Shown here: positions 7,354-14,944 of the stretch, piece after piece
How positions within the stretch are numbered: position 1 is the stretch's first letter
How the letters are laid out: the number at the start of each line of letters is the position of its first letter
NCBI GenBank assembly: GCA_050309735.1
Contig: JBNRMS010000042.1
Coordinates: forward strand, 1-38,390
DNA length: 38,390 bases
Source of the DNA: UMGS1002 sp050309735
GTDB taxonomy: Bacteria > Bacillota > Clostridia > Oscillospirales > CAG-272
Reading direction: 5' to 3'
Made by a program: the position numbers and the translations under genes
The notes under the pieces: generated by a model
Seen by the model: the letters and a program-made list of their open reading frames with translations, nothing else
Databases searched by the model: none
Told to the model about the DNA's origin: nothing

Positions 7354-8685
7354 ATGTCAAAACCGATAATAGCTATCGTGGGGCGCCCGAACGTCGGGAA
7401 GAGCACACTTTTCAATAAGCTCATAGGTGAGCGCAGGGCGATAGTCGAGGACACGCCCGGAGTAACCCGCGACCGGATATATGGCGAGGTTGAGTGGCGG
7501 GGCAGAAAAATGACGATAATCGACACCGGGGGCATTGAGCCTGACACAGCCGAGATAATCCCGCGCCAGATGCGTATGCAGGCCGAGATTGCGATAGAAA
7601 CGGCCGATGTGATAGTCTTTATGTGCGATGTAAAGTCTGGCCTTGTGGCCGACGACCGCGAGATTGCCGTTATGCTCAAAAAGAGCGGAAAGCCTGTTAT
7701 CCCCTGCATAAACAAGTGCGACAGTGTAGGTTCTCTGCCGATGGAATTCTATGAATTTTTTGAGCTGGGATTTTCTGAGGATCCGGTTGCGGTCTCCTCT
7801 ATTCACGGAACGGGAAGCGGCGACCTGCTCGACGCAATACTTGAACTTCTGCCCGAAGAGGTCGCACCGGAGGAGGACGACGGCAGGATAAAAGTCGCCG
7901 TTATCGGCAAACCGAACAGCGGCAAGTCATCACTTATAAACCGTATGCTCGGAGAGCAGCGCGTGATTGTCTCGGACATCGCCGGAACCACGCGTGACGC
8001 CGTCGACACCGATTTTGATAACGACTTCGGACGCTTCACGCTTATCGACACCGCCGGGATCCGCCGCTCGGCAAAAGTGAAGGATGTTGTCGAAAAATAT
8101 AGCGTTCTCCGCGCCACAGCGGCGGTAGAACGCGCAGATGTCTGCCTTATTATGATAGACGCCACCGAGGGCATAACCGAGCAGGACGAGAAAATCGCCG
8201 GAATCGCGCACGAGGCGGGAAAGGCGTCGATAGTTGTCGTTAACAAGTGGGATCTTATCGAAAAGGACAACAGCACTGTCAATGAATTTAACAAAAAAAT
8301 CGAAACAGCTCTTGCATATATGCCCTACGCGCCGATAATTTACGTCTCGGCAAAAACCGGTCAGCGCGTTACAAATATTTTTGAGCAGATTCTCTTTGTG
8401 TACAGTCAGGCGAACCTGCGCGTTACAACCGGTATGCTAAACGACCTGCTCGCCGAGGCCACCATGCGAGCTCAACCCCCGACCGATAAAGGCAGACGAC
8501 TTAAAATTTATTATATTACACAGTCTGCCGTTGCCCCGCCCACCTTTGTGATTTTTTGCAACAGCGTTGAGCTATTCCACTTCTCCTACCAGCGCTATCT
8601 TGAGAACTGTATCCGTTCAACCTTCGGCTTCAAAGGCACGCCGATTAGGATTATCATAAGACAGCGGGGAGACGATTCGACGTGA
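7354..8685 (+). CDS. der: Ribosome biogenesis GTPase Der (EngA)
   Basis: A 443-residue double GTPase needed for 50S subunit maturation. Two consecutive G domains are visible: first GRPNVGKS (residues 8-15) with DTPGVTRDR, DTGG and NKCD; second GKPNSGKSS (about 184-192) with AGTTRDAVDT, DTAGIRR and NKWDL. The C-terminal quarter is the KH-like domain typical of the family. Length is normal. An AAAGGA ribosome site precedes the ATG. It lies between the DUF512 gene and obg, making a small block of GTPases acting on ribosomes. Confidence 0.97.
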   Translation: MSKPIIAIVGRPNVGKSTLFNKLIGERRAIVEDTPGVTRDRIYGEVEWRGRKMTIIDTGGIEPDTAEIIPRQMRMQAEIAIETADVIVFMCDVKSGLVADDREIAVMLKKSGKPVIPCINKCDSVGSLPMEFYEFFELGFSEDPVAVSSIHGTGSGDLLDAILELLPEEVAPEEDDGRIKVAVIGKPNSGKSSLINRMLGEQRVIVSDIAGTTRDAVDTDFDNDFGRFTLIDTAGIRRSAKVKDVVEKYSVLRATAAVERADVCLIMIDATEGITEQDEKIAGIAHEAGKASIVVVNKWDLIEKDNSTVNEFNKKIETALAYMPYAPIIYVSAKTGQRVTNIFEQILFVYSQANLRVTTGMLNDLLAEATMRAQPPTDKGRRLKIYYITQSAVAPPTFVIFCNSVELFHFSYQRYLENCIRSTFGFKGTPIRIIIRQRGDDST

Positions 8686-8851
8686 CGGTAAGAGGGGTGA
8701 TATCGAATGCGCGCCCCAGAGGAGCCTTATCAATCTCAAATACATGGTTGGCTGCAAAACTAATGCTATCAGCACCAATAAACCCCCGAAAAATCAAAAC
8801 AATCGGGAGCATAGCGTGAAAGTTATACCCTCGTTGGTTAAAGTTCACTGT

Positions 8852-8948
8852 TTCACGCGTGAATTTTCTAAAAGCGGGATACTACCCCACTTTTGCGGGC
8901 TAGCCCGCGTGAGAATTCCAAAATTTATTTGAGCCGCCCCGCGGGCGG
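8852..8948 (+). promoter_or_regulatory. Palindrome-rich leader of obg
   Basis: The 276-nt gap between der and obg holds three strong inverted repeats: TTCACGCGTGAA (8852-8863), GCGGGCTAGCCCGC (8895-8908) and CCGCCC-CGC-GGGCGG (8934-8948), the last ending just before the obg ribosome site. I see no known riboswitch consensus. They could fold the obg leader or bind a regulator. Confidence 0.4.
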
Positions 8949-8961
8949 TGTGAGGATTAAA

Positions 8962-10236
8962 ATGTTTATAGATAACGTCCAAATATATGTCAAAGCCGGC
9001 GACGGCGGCCGCGGCGCGGTCTCCTTCCGCCGCGAAAAATACGTTTCTCACGGCGGCCCCGACGGAGGCGACGGTGGACGCGGAGGGAACATAATATTCA
9101 TAGCCGACCGCAATCTTAACACCCTTCTCTCCTTCAAGTACAAGAAAAAATTTATCGCCGAGAACGGCGAGGGGGGAGGCGGCTCAAAATTCAGCGGTAA
9201 AAACGGCGAGCATCTCATAATAAAAGTCCCCTTCGGAACTCTTATTAAAGATAAGGAAACCGGAAAAATTATAAAAGATATGTCGGATGACGAGCCCTTT
9301 GTCTGCTGCCGAGGCGGCCGGGGCGGTTGGGGTAACAAGCGCTTTGCCACCCCGACAAGACAGGTTCCCAACTTTGCTAAATCAGGCACAAAGGGCGAGG
9401 AGCGTGAAATTATCCTTGAGCTAAAAACCCTTGCCGACGTTGGCCTCATCGGATATCCGAGCGTTGGCAAATCATCGCTTCTTGCGCGCGCCAGCGCTGC
9501 CCGCCCTAAAATTGCAGACTATCACTTCACCACTCTCTCACCAAATTTAGGGGTCGTCAGCACAGGCGCCGACTCGGGGTTTGTCGCGGCAGACATCCCC
9601 GGTCTTATCGAAGGCGCGGCCGAGGGCGCAGGCCTTGGCATAGACTTCCTCCGCCATATAGACCGCTGTCGCCTGCTTCTGCACGTGGTCGACATATCGG
9701 CATCAGAGGGCAGAGAGCCTGTTGCTGATATAGAAACAATCAACGGTGAGCTGTCGCGCTATTCGGCAGAGCTCGCCCGCCGCCCGCAGATAATCGTAGC
9801 GAATAAATGCGACCTGCTCGACCGGGATACAGTCGATATACCGGCATTTGAGAAATACGTCACAGAGCAGGGCTGGGAGCTGGTTTATGTCTCGGCTGCC
9901 ACCGGCCAGAACATCAAGAATATGATAAATATGGTAGCCGCAAAGCTGCGTGAGCTGCCGCCGATAACAGTTTATGAGGCCGAATACCAGCCCGAGGAGG
10001 CCTATGTTAGCAGCGACCGTGAGACGATAATATCCCGCGAGGGAGAGGCCTTCATCGTAAAGGGCGAGTGGCTTATGAATCTTATGGGTCAGGTCAATCT
10101 TAACGACTGGGAATCGCTCAACTTCCTGCAGCGCGTGCTAAGGCGGGGCGGGGTCTTTGATAAGCTTGAGGAGGCCGGTTGTCAAGATGGTGACAGCGTG
10201 GTTATATACGATTATGAATTTGACTATATAAAATAG
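8962..10236 (+). CDS. obg: GTPase Obg (CgtA)
   Basis: A 424-residue GTPase linked to 50S assembly and stress control. ATG 8962 is chosen over an upstream GTG because the protein then starts at the family-typical MFIDNVQIYVKAGDGG with TGAGG about 7 nt upstream. Order of domains: glycine-rich Obg fold (residues 1-158), G domain with GYPSVGKSSLL, DIPGLIEGAAEGAGLG and NKCDLLD, then an OCT domain at the C-terminus ending in DYEFDYIK. Eight bases separate it from ppa, so the two form an operon. Confidence 0.96.
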   Translation: MFIDNVQIYVKAGDGGRGAVSFRREKYVSHGGPDGGDGGRGGNIIFIADRNLNTLLSFKYKKKFIAENGEGGGGSKFSGKNGEHLIIKVPFGTLIKDKETGKIIKDMSDDEPFVCCRGGRGGWGNKRFATPTRQVPNFAKSGTKGEEREIILELKTLADVGLIGYPSVGKSSLLARASAARPKIADYHFTTLSPNLGVVSTGADSGFVAADIPGLIEGAAEGAGLGIDFLRHIDRCRLLLHVVDISASEGREPVADIETINGELSRYSAELARRPQIIVANKCDLLDRDTVDIPAFEKYVTEQGWELVYVSAATGQNIKNMINMVAAKLRELPPITVYEAEYQPEEAYVSSDRETIISREGEAFIVKGEWLMNLMGQVNLNDWESLNFLQRVLRRGGVFDKLEEAGCQDGDSVVIYDYEFDYIK

Positions 10237-10244
10237 GAGGCCAT

Positions 10245-10790
10245 ATGAATATCTGGCATAATATCAACCCCGACCTTATCACGCCCGAGGATTTCACCGC
10301 TCTGATAGAGATTCCGATGGGGAGCCGGTGCAAATACGAGCTTGACAAGGAAACCGGGCTTATCAAGCTTGACCGAGTGCTCTATACCTCAACTCACTAT
10401 CCGCAGAACTACGGCTTTATCCCGCGCACCTATGCAGACGACAGCGACCCGCTCGACGTTCTGGTTATCACCTCCTCTCCGGTCTATCCGATGACTCTGA
10501 TACACAGCTATCCCATCGGCGTTATGCGCATGATAGATAATGGAGACCTTGACGATAAAATAATAGCCATTCCCTTCTCAGACCCGACCTATCGCGGGAT
10601 TTCCTCACTCGACGACCTGCCGTCACATATATTTGACGAAATTGTTCACTTTTTTAGTGTTTACAAGCAGCTTGAGGGCAAAAAAACAGCCGTTGACTCA
10701 CTGCTCGGCAGTTGCGACGCCAAAAGAATAATAACAGACGCCATTGAAGGCTATAAGAAAAAGTTTATTGACGGTAAATTTGTAGAATAA
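10245..10790 (+). CDS. ppa: Inorganic pyrophosphatase, family I
   Basis: A 181-residue soluble enzyme that splits pyrophosphate to phosphate and so drives biosynthetic reactions. The family signature DDSDPLDVLV is seen at residues 65-74, giving metal ligands D66, D68 and D71, with upstream IEIPMGSRCKYELDK matching the substrate-binding segment (E22, K30). The ATG has a clear AGGAGG 6 nt upstream and follows obg by 8 nt. Many Clostridia use family II or membrane pyrophosphatases, so a family I enzyme is a mildly informative trait. Confidence 0.95.
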   Translation: MNIWHNINPDLITPEDFTALIEIPMGSRCKYELDKETGLIKLDRVLYTSTHYPQNYGFIPRTYADDSDPLDVLVITSSPVYPMTLIHSYPIGVMRMIDNGDLDDKIIAIPFSDPTYRGISSLDDLPSHIFDEIVHFFSVYKQLEGKKTAVDSLLGSCDAKRIITDAIEGYKKKFIDGKFVE

Positions 10791-10815
10791 AGAATAAAGT
10801 ACCCTCAGCTTTTGC

Positions 10816-10844
10816 TTGACAAAAAAGCCGAGCTGTGGTATAAA
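10816..10844 (+). promoter_or_regulatory. Promoter of the tRNA-Leu gene
   Basis: TTGACA at 10816-10821, 17-nt spacer, TATAAA at 10839-10844. Transcription would begin near 10851, so the two upstream hairpin repeats are inside the primary transcript. Confidence 0.8.
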
Positions 10845-10854
10845 TAATACTATT

Positions 10855-10930
10855 CGGGTATGTGCGGACCAATTCCGCCATACCCATAAACGCGGGTATG
10901 TGCGGACCAATTCCGCCATACCCTAAACGC
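10855..10930 (+). repeat. Two tandem hairpins complementary to the tRNA-Leu 5' end
   Basis: Two copies of a roughly 38-bp unit start at 10855 and 10893. Each is a hairpin whose right arm, CCAATTCCGCCATACCC (10869-10885 and 10907-10923), is the exact reverse complement of tRNA nucleotides at 10931-10947. The left arm is a copy of the tRNA 5' segment with one added T. The tRNA itself reads as the third member of the series. Confidence 0.9.
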
Positions 10931-11011
10931 GGGTATGGCGGAATTGGCAGACGCGCCGGATTTAGGATCCGGTGGGAAACCATGCAGGTTCGATCCCTGT
11001 TACCCGCACCA
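10929..11011 (+). tRNA. tRNA-Leu (anticodon UAG)
   Basis: The cloverleaf is complete: acceptor GCGGGTA/TACCCGC, D arm, anticodon stem CCGGA/TCCGG with loop TTTAGGA (anticodon TAG), a class II variable arm TGG-GAAA-CCA and T arm with GGTTCGATCC. The CCA end is encoded (11009-11011). It has its own promoter and terminator. Confidence 0.97.
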
Positions 11012-11036
11012 TTTTAGTCAACAACCTGATACAATG

Positions 11037-11067
11037 AAACCACCTCAAGTCGGGGTGGTTTTGTTTT
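11037..11067 (+). terminator. Intrinsic terminator of tRNA-Leu
   Basis: Stem AAACCACC/GGTGGTTT (11037-11044 and 11054-11061) followed by TTGTTTTTA-type U-rich DNA, about 25 nt after the tRNA 3' end. Confidence 0.85.
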
Positions 11068-11175
11068 TATATGCATCTGCACACCTCAGCTATCTGGCCA
11101 AGCTTTTCACCGAATTGCACAAAACCATATGCTTAAGCAAAATTTAATTGCTCCATTCTGTCATCCTATCGCATC

Positions 11176-11204
11176 TTGACAAGACCCGCTCAATCTGTTA
11201 TACT
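11176..11204 (+). promoter_or_regulatory. Promoter of the riboswitch-pfl operon
   Basis: TTGACA at 11176-11181, a 17-nt spacer and TATACT at 11199-11204. The expected start near 11211 lies a few bases before helix P1 of the ZTP riboswitch. Confidence 0.85.
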
Positions 11205-11219
11205 GAAATCATAAATATA

Positions 11220-11332
11220 AACCTTATCCGCGACTGGCGTAGCACAGATAACTGTGGGGGAACGGATGAATAAGGTTGCCGAACGCCTGGGCAGGACTCA
11301 CTTGTTGATTCCCTGCTCAGGCTTATTTTTTT
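11220..11332 (+). promoter_or_regulatory. ZTP (pfl motif) riboswitch with terminator platform
   Basis: The aptamer fits the ZTP/ZMP-sensing pfl motif. P1 pairs AACCTTAT (11220-11227) with ATAAGGTT (11270-11277). The conserved CGCGACTGGCG is at 11229-11239. A CACAG/CTGTG stem-loop follows, then GGGGGAACGG. The conserved 3' segment CGCCTGGGCAG is at 11284-11294, and GGCG (11236-11239) can pair with CGCC (11284-11287) as the pseudoknot. The same 3' segment is the left arm of a terminator, GCCTGGGCAGG (11285-11295) with CCTGCTCAGGC (11312-11322) and a T-rich tract to 11332. Ligand binding should therefore block termination and turn the pfl operon on when purine synthesis lacks formyl-folate (mechanism known for the class). 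Confidence 0.95.
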
Positions 11333-11367
11333 CAGTATGCCGCCCATCTTGCGGCAAGGAGGTAATT

Positions 11368-13596
11368 ATGGACGCATGGAGAGATTACAATCGCGGCCGC
11401 TGGTGCGACACAGTCGACACCGCCGACTTTATAGCCAAAAATTACACACCCTATACCGGTTCTCCCTCCTTTCTCACCGGCCCGACCGAGCGAACAAAAA
11501 AGCTCTGGAAACACGTCGAACACCTCTTTGAGCGTGAGCGCGAGCGGGGAGGCGTTCTCGGCATTGACACCGACCGCGCCTCGTCGCTTCTGACCTATAA
11601 ACCCGGTTATATAATTGAAGGAACCGATATAATCCTCGGTCTGCAAACAGAGGAGCCGCTAATCCGCGCTGTCAATCCCTTCGCGGGCTTCCGAAACGCC
11701 GAGGCAGCCTGCCGTGCCTACGGGTACGAAATAGGCGATGTTGTTCGGCAGGAGTTTTCCTATCGTACCACCCACAACGACGGGGTTTTCCGGGTCTATT
11801 CCGACACAATGCGCCGTGCGCGACACTCCGGAATTCTCACCGGCCTGCCCGACGCATACGGTCGCGGCCGCCTCATCGGCGACTACCGACGGCTTGCTCT
11901 CTATGGAATGGACTTCCTCATTGCCGAAAAGGAAAAAGACCGCAAGCGCTTATGGTCGCGCAACATGACCGACGAGAATATCCGCCTGCTTGAAGACCTG
12001 GCAAAGCAGCTCGATTTCATGAGGGCGCTAATCAAAATGGCCGCCGGCTACGGACGCGACATCTCGCGCCCCGCCGTTAATGCCTATGAGGCAGTTCAAT
12101 GGCTTTATTTTGCTTACCTTGGCGGCCAGAAGGAGCAAAACGGCGCCGCAAACGGCCTTGGCAGAATCTCGGCCTTCCTTGACATCTATATCGAGCGCGA
12201 CATTCGCGAGGGAACCCTTGACGAGGCGGGCGCGCAGGAGCTTATCGACGACCTGGTCATCAAGCTGCGCCTCATCCGACACCTGAGAACTCCCGAATAC
12301 AACGAGCTATTTGCCGGAGATCCGGTGTGGGTAACCGTGTCTGAGGGGGGCATGGGTGAGGACGGGCGCACACTCGTTACAAAAACCAGCTACCGGATGC
12401 TCAAAACCCTATACAACCTCGGCCCCTCGGCCGAGCCGAATATCACAGTCCTCTGGTCGCGCGAACTTCCCCAGCCCTATAAGGAATTCTGCACTCGGGT
12501 CTCGATTGAAACAGACTCGATACAATACGAAAACGACGACCTCATGCGTCCCCTCTCGAGCGACGACTATGCGATTTCCTGCTGCGTTTCGGCAATGAAG
12601 AAGGGCAGCCAAATGCAATTCTTCGGTGCAAGGTGCAATCTGCCAAAGGTTCTCCTCATGGCGCTGAACGGCGGGAGGGATGAGATAGACGGCATCGAGA
12701 TAGGCCCCGCCTCGCCCCCCTTCCCCGGCTCGATTCGGCTTGACTATGACAAAGTAATCGAAAGGCTCAAGGAATATTTGTCGTGGATGGCAGATCTCTA
12801 TGTTTCAACCATGAACATCATCCACTACATGCACGATAAATACGCCTACGAACGCCTGATAATGAGCTTTCACGACACCGAGCCCGAGCGCCTGATGGCA
12901 TTCGGGGTCAGCGGGCTCTCGGTTCTCGCAGACTCGCTCAGCGCAATAAAATATGCTCGTGTAACTCCGATTGTCGACGAGCGGGGACTTATAACCGATT
13001 TTTTAACCGAGGGCGATTTCCCGAAATTCGGTAACGACGACGACAGAGTCGACAACATCGCCCGGTGGATAATCGAATATTTTTACAATGAACTGTGCCG
13101 CACCCCCTGTTATCGCGGCGCAAAGCATACCCTCTCGGTGCTGACCATAACCTCGAATGTGGTCTACGGCAGGATGACAGGCGCCACCCCTGACGGCCGC
13201 CGCGCCGGCCAGCCTTTTGCGCCCGGCGCAAATCCGATGCACGGCCGCGATGCCGAAGGCGCGCTCGCCTCGCTAAACTCGGTGGCCAAACTTGACTATG
13301 CGTGCTGCCGGGACGGAATTTCAAATACCTTCTCGATAACCCCCGAGGCTCTGGGCGAGAGCGATTCAAGTCGCTCAAAGAACCTCTCGGCAATACTTGA
13401 CGGGTATTTTTCACAGGGCGCCCATCACCTGAACGTCAATGTCCTCAACCGCCAGAAGCTGATCGACGCTATGAACAACCCCAATCTCTACCCTAATCTC
13501 ACCATCCGCGTCTCGGGTTATGCCGTGAATTTCAACAAGCTAACCCGCGACAAGCAACTTGAAGTAATCGCGCGAACCTTCCATGAAATGCTGTAG
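11368..13596 (+). CDS. pflB: Pyruvate formate-lyase (formate acetyltransferase)
   Basis: A 742-residue glycyl radical enzyme converting pyruvate and CoA to acetyl-CoA and formate; the formate can feed formyl-tetrahydrofolate for purine synthesis. ATG 11368 is chosen because AAGGAGG stands 5 nt upstream; a longer reading frame would begin inside the riboswitch. The active-site pair C405-C406 lies in SCCVSAM followed by QMQFFGAR, which separates true PFL from diol dehydratase-type relatives with a single Cys. The radical glycine is G717 in RVSGYAVNF near the C-terminus. It is followed 62 nt later by its activating enzyme and preceded by a ZTP riboswitch, a combination that gave the pfl motif its name. 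Confidence 0.96.
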   Translation: MDAWRDYNRGRWCDTVDTADFIAKNYTPYTGSPSFLTGPTERTKKLWKHVEHLFERERERGGVLGIDTDRASSLLTYKPGYIIEGTDIILGLQTEEPLIRAVNPFAGFRNAEAACRAYGYEIGDVVRQEFSYRTTHNDGVFRVYSDTMRRARHSGILTGLPDAYGRGRLIGDYRRLALYGMDFLIAEKEKDRKRLWSRNMTDENIRLLEDLAKQLDFMRALIKMAAGYGRDISRPAVNAYEAVQWLYFAYLGGQKEQNGAANGLGRISAFLDIYIERDIREGTLDEAGAQELIDDLVIKLRLIRHLRTPEYNELFAGDPVWVTVSEGGMGEDGRTLVTKTSYRMLKTLYNLGPSAEPNITVLWSRELPQPYKEFCTRVSIETDSIQYENDDLMRPLSSDDYAISCCVSAMKKGSQMQFFGARCNLPKVLLMALNGGRDEIDGIEIGPASPPFPGSIRLDYDKVIERLKEYLSWMADLYVSTMNIIHYMHDKYAYERLIMSFHDTEPERLMAFGVSGLSVLADSLSAIKYARVTPIVDERGLITDFLTEGDFPKFGNDDDRVDNIARWIIEYFYNELCRTPCYRGAKHTLSVLTITSNVVYGRMTGATPDGRRAGQPFAPGANPMHGRDAEGALASLNSVAKLDYACCRDGISNTFSITPEALGESDSSRSKNLSAILDGYFSQGAHHLNVNVLNRQKLIDAMNNPNLYPNLTIRVSGYAVNFNKLTRDKQLEVIARTFHEML

Positions 13597-13658
13597 GGGT
13601 ACCGGGCGAACTTCGGACGGGTTGTTCCCCCGGCTTTCCCCTGATTTGAGGTGATATT

Positions 13659-14369
13659 ATGCTTGTTCATTCAATAGAATCGCTCGCCGCGCTTGACGGC
13701 GAGGGTCTGCGCTGCGCTATATTCCTCGCCGGCTGCAATTTGCGCTGTGTTTTCTGCCACAACCCCGACACATGGAGCTGCGTGGCAGGGCATGAATACT
13801 CGCCGGAAGAACTTCTAACTAAAATAAAGAGATTCGCTCCCTATTTCGGCGAGAGGGGCGGTGTGAGTTTTTCAGGGGGAGAGCCGCTTTTGTGGGCGGG
13901 TGAGATTGCCGAACTCGGCGCCCTGCTTGCCGAAGAAAAAATCGGCTATACGATAGACACCTCGGGCAGCGTGGAGCTGACAGACGATGTTCGCCGGGCG
14001 CTCGACGGCGCCGAGCTTGTTATATGCGATCTGAAATTTCCCGACGACGAGCTCTACACAAAACACACCGGCGGTCACCTTTTCACCGTACTTAAATTTT
14101 TTGATTATCTTGCCGCCCGCGGCATCGCCACATGGGCGCGGACTGTTATAGTTCCGGGTATCAACGACCGGGAGGAAATGCTCGACCGCTATATAGATAT
14201 CCTGAGGCGCTACCGAGGAGTGATAAAGAGATATCAGCTCCTTGGCTTTCACACAATGGGTTTTTTCAAATACGAGCGGCTCGGGGTTCAAAACCCGCTT
14301 GAGAACACCCCGCCCCTTGAGCGCGAGCGGCTTTTTGAGCTGCAAACCTATGTTGACAGTAAATTCTGA
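13659..14369 (+). CDS. pflA: Pyruvate formate-lyase activating enzyme
   Basis: A 236-residue radical SAM enzyme that installs the glycyl radical on PFL. The [4Fe-4S] motif CNLRCVFC gives C26, C30 and C33, followed by HNPDTW as in PFL activases, and the SAM-binding GGEP lies near residue 70. GAGGTGAT serves as ribosome site. The gene is the last of the riboswitch-controlled operon, closed by the terminator at 14400-14431. Confidence 0.95.
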   Translation: MLVHSIESLAALDGEGLRCAIFLAGCNLRCVFCHNPDTWSCVAGHEYSPEELLTKIKRFAPYFGERGGVSFSGGEPLLWAGEIAELGALLAEEKIGYTIDTSGSVELTDDVRRALDGAELVICDLKFPDDELYTKHTGGHLFTVLKFFDYLAARGIATWARTVIVPGINDREEMLDRYIDILRRYRGVIKRYQLLGFHTMGFFKYERLGVQNPLENTPPLERERLFELQTYVDSKF

Positions 14370-14399
14370 GTATTTCCTTTCTTTTGCATCAAATCTTTT

Positions 14400-14431
14400 G
14401 GGAACCTTTCTTTGAGGTTCCCTCTTTTTTT
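14400..14431 (+). terminator. Intrinsic terminator of the pfl operon
   Basis: GGGAACCT (14400-14407) pairs with AGGTTCCC (14415-14422), followed by CTTTTTTT. Confidence 0.9.
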
Positions 14432-14580
14432 GCTTATGCGAAAATCCAACAAATTTCTCCATCAAGATATCACATTCCGCACGGCCACGCATAATATGAT
14501 ACCGAGGAGCAAGCTTTGGCAATCCTCGCGCTAAGATCGGGCGGAGCATCCTACTTACGCCCGGAAGGGAGGTCTCTTAG

Positions 14581-14673
14581 ATGAACAACTGCTTATGCAA
14601 TCTTTTCGATGATGAGTGTATTTGGATTATCATCATTGCGCTCCTGATTCTCTGCTGCTGCTGCGGCAGATAA
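14581..14673 (+). CDS. Small Cys-rich single-helix membrane protein (30 aa)
   Basis: A 30-codon gene with an excellent ribosome site, AGGGAGG, 8 nt before ATG. The peptide has an N-terminal CxC, an acidic DDEC patch, one hydrophobic helix (about residues 14-24) and a CCCCGR end. Small proteins of this layout (short polar Cys-containing head, one membrane helix, Cys cluster at the end) occur in Clostridia and are sometimes named chorion-class or high-cysteine proteins; the function is unknown. Four adjacent cysteines could bind metal or be acylated (speculation). Its own promoter is not clear. Confidence 0.65.
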   Translation: MNNCLCNLFDDECIWIIIIALLILCCCCGR

Positions 14674-14701
14674 TAAATAGCTATACAGGGAGCAAGGTGA
14701 C

Positions 14702-14732
14702 AAAAAAAGAGGGGGTCGGAGCCGACCCCCTC
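14702..14732 (-). terminator. Terminator-like palindrome facing the minus strand
   Basis: GAGGGGGTCGG (14709-14719) and CCGACCCCCTC (14722-14732) form an 11-bp inverted repeat. A run of seven A precedes it on the plus strand, so the U-tract is in minus-strand transcripts. It lies between a plus-strand microprotein gene and the plus-strand lepA, with no minus-strand gene nearby. Confidence 0.65.
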
Positions 14733-14783
14733 GCGGCTATTGCGGCCGATATTGCCACACAACGCAGAAATTCAAAAAAACTA

Positions 14784-14812
14784 TTGTGAAAAACGCGGAT
14801 TTGTTATATAAT
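14784..14812 (+). promoter_or_regulatory. Promoter of lepA
   Basis: TTGTGA at 14784-14789, 17-nt spacer, perfect TATAAT at 14807-14812. The leader to the lepA start is about 125 nt. Confidence 0.75.
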
Positions 14813-14848
14813 AAGCTGATAGATTATTTAAACTGAAAAACGAAAAGG

Positions 14849-14931
14849 GTTTGAAAGATAGATGTTTCAAACGGTGAGCTTTGTGCCTTTGCCATCCCCC
14901 GGCAGCACAATCCTCACAGGACGCAGAAAGG
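14849..14931 (+). promoter_or_regulatory. Structured leader of lepA (recurrent motif, copy 1)
   Basis: Hairpin 1 is GTTTGAAA/TTTCAAAC (14849-14856, 14865-14872). Hairpin 2 is nested GTGAG/CTCAC (14874-14878, 14913-14917), TTGTGC/GCACAA (14881-14886, 14905-14910) and GCC/GGC. It ends in ACAATCCTCAC, 7 nt, then AGAAAGG. The same order recurs before the amidohydrolase gene (33731-33841), and the last two blocks recur before murB. No known riboswitch class is recognised. Confidence 0.65.
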
Positions 14932-14944
14932 CATGGTCACAAAA

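Noticed and set aside
10855..10923. Additional tRNA genes or tRNA pseudogenes
   Set aside because: Only the 5' 17-19 nt of the tRNA are represented, in inverted form; no anticodon or T arm.
11254..11367. Longer N-terminus for pflB
   Set aside because: It starts inside the ZTP riboswitch and crosses the terminator; AAGGAGG at 11357-11363 fixes the start at 11368.
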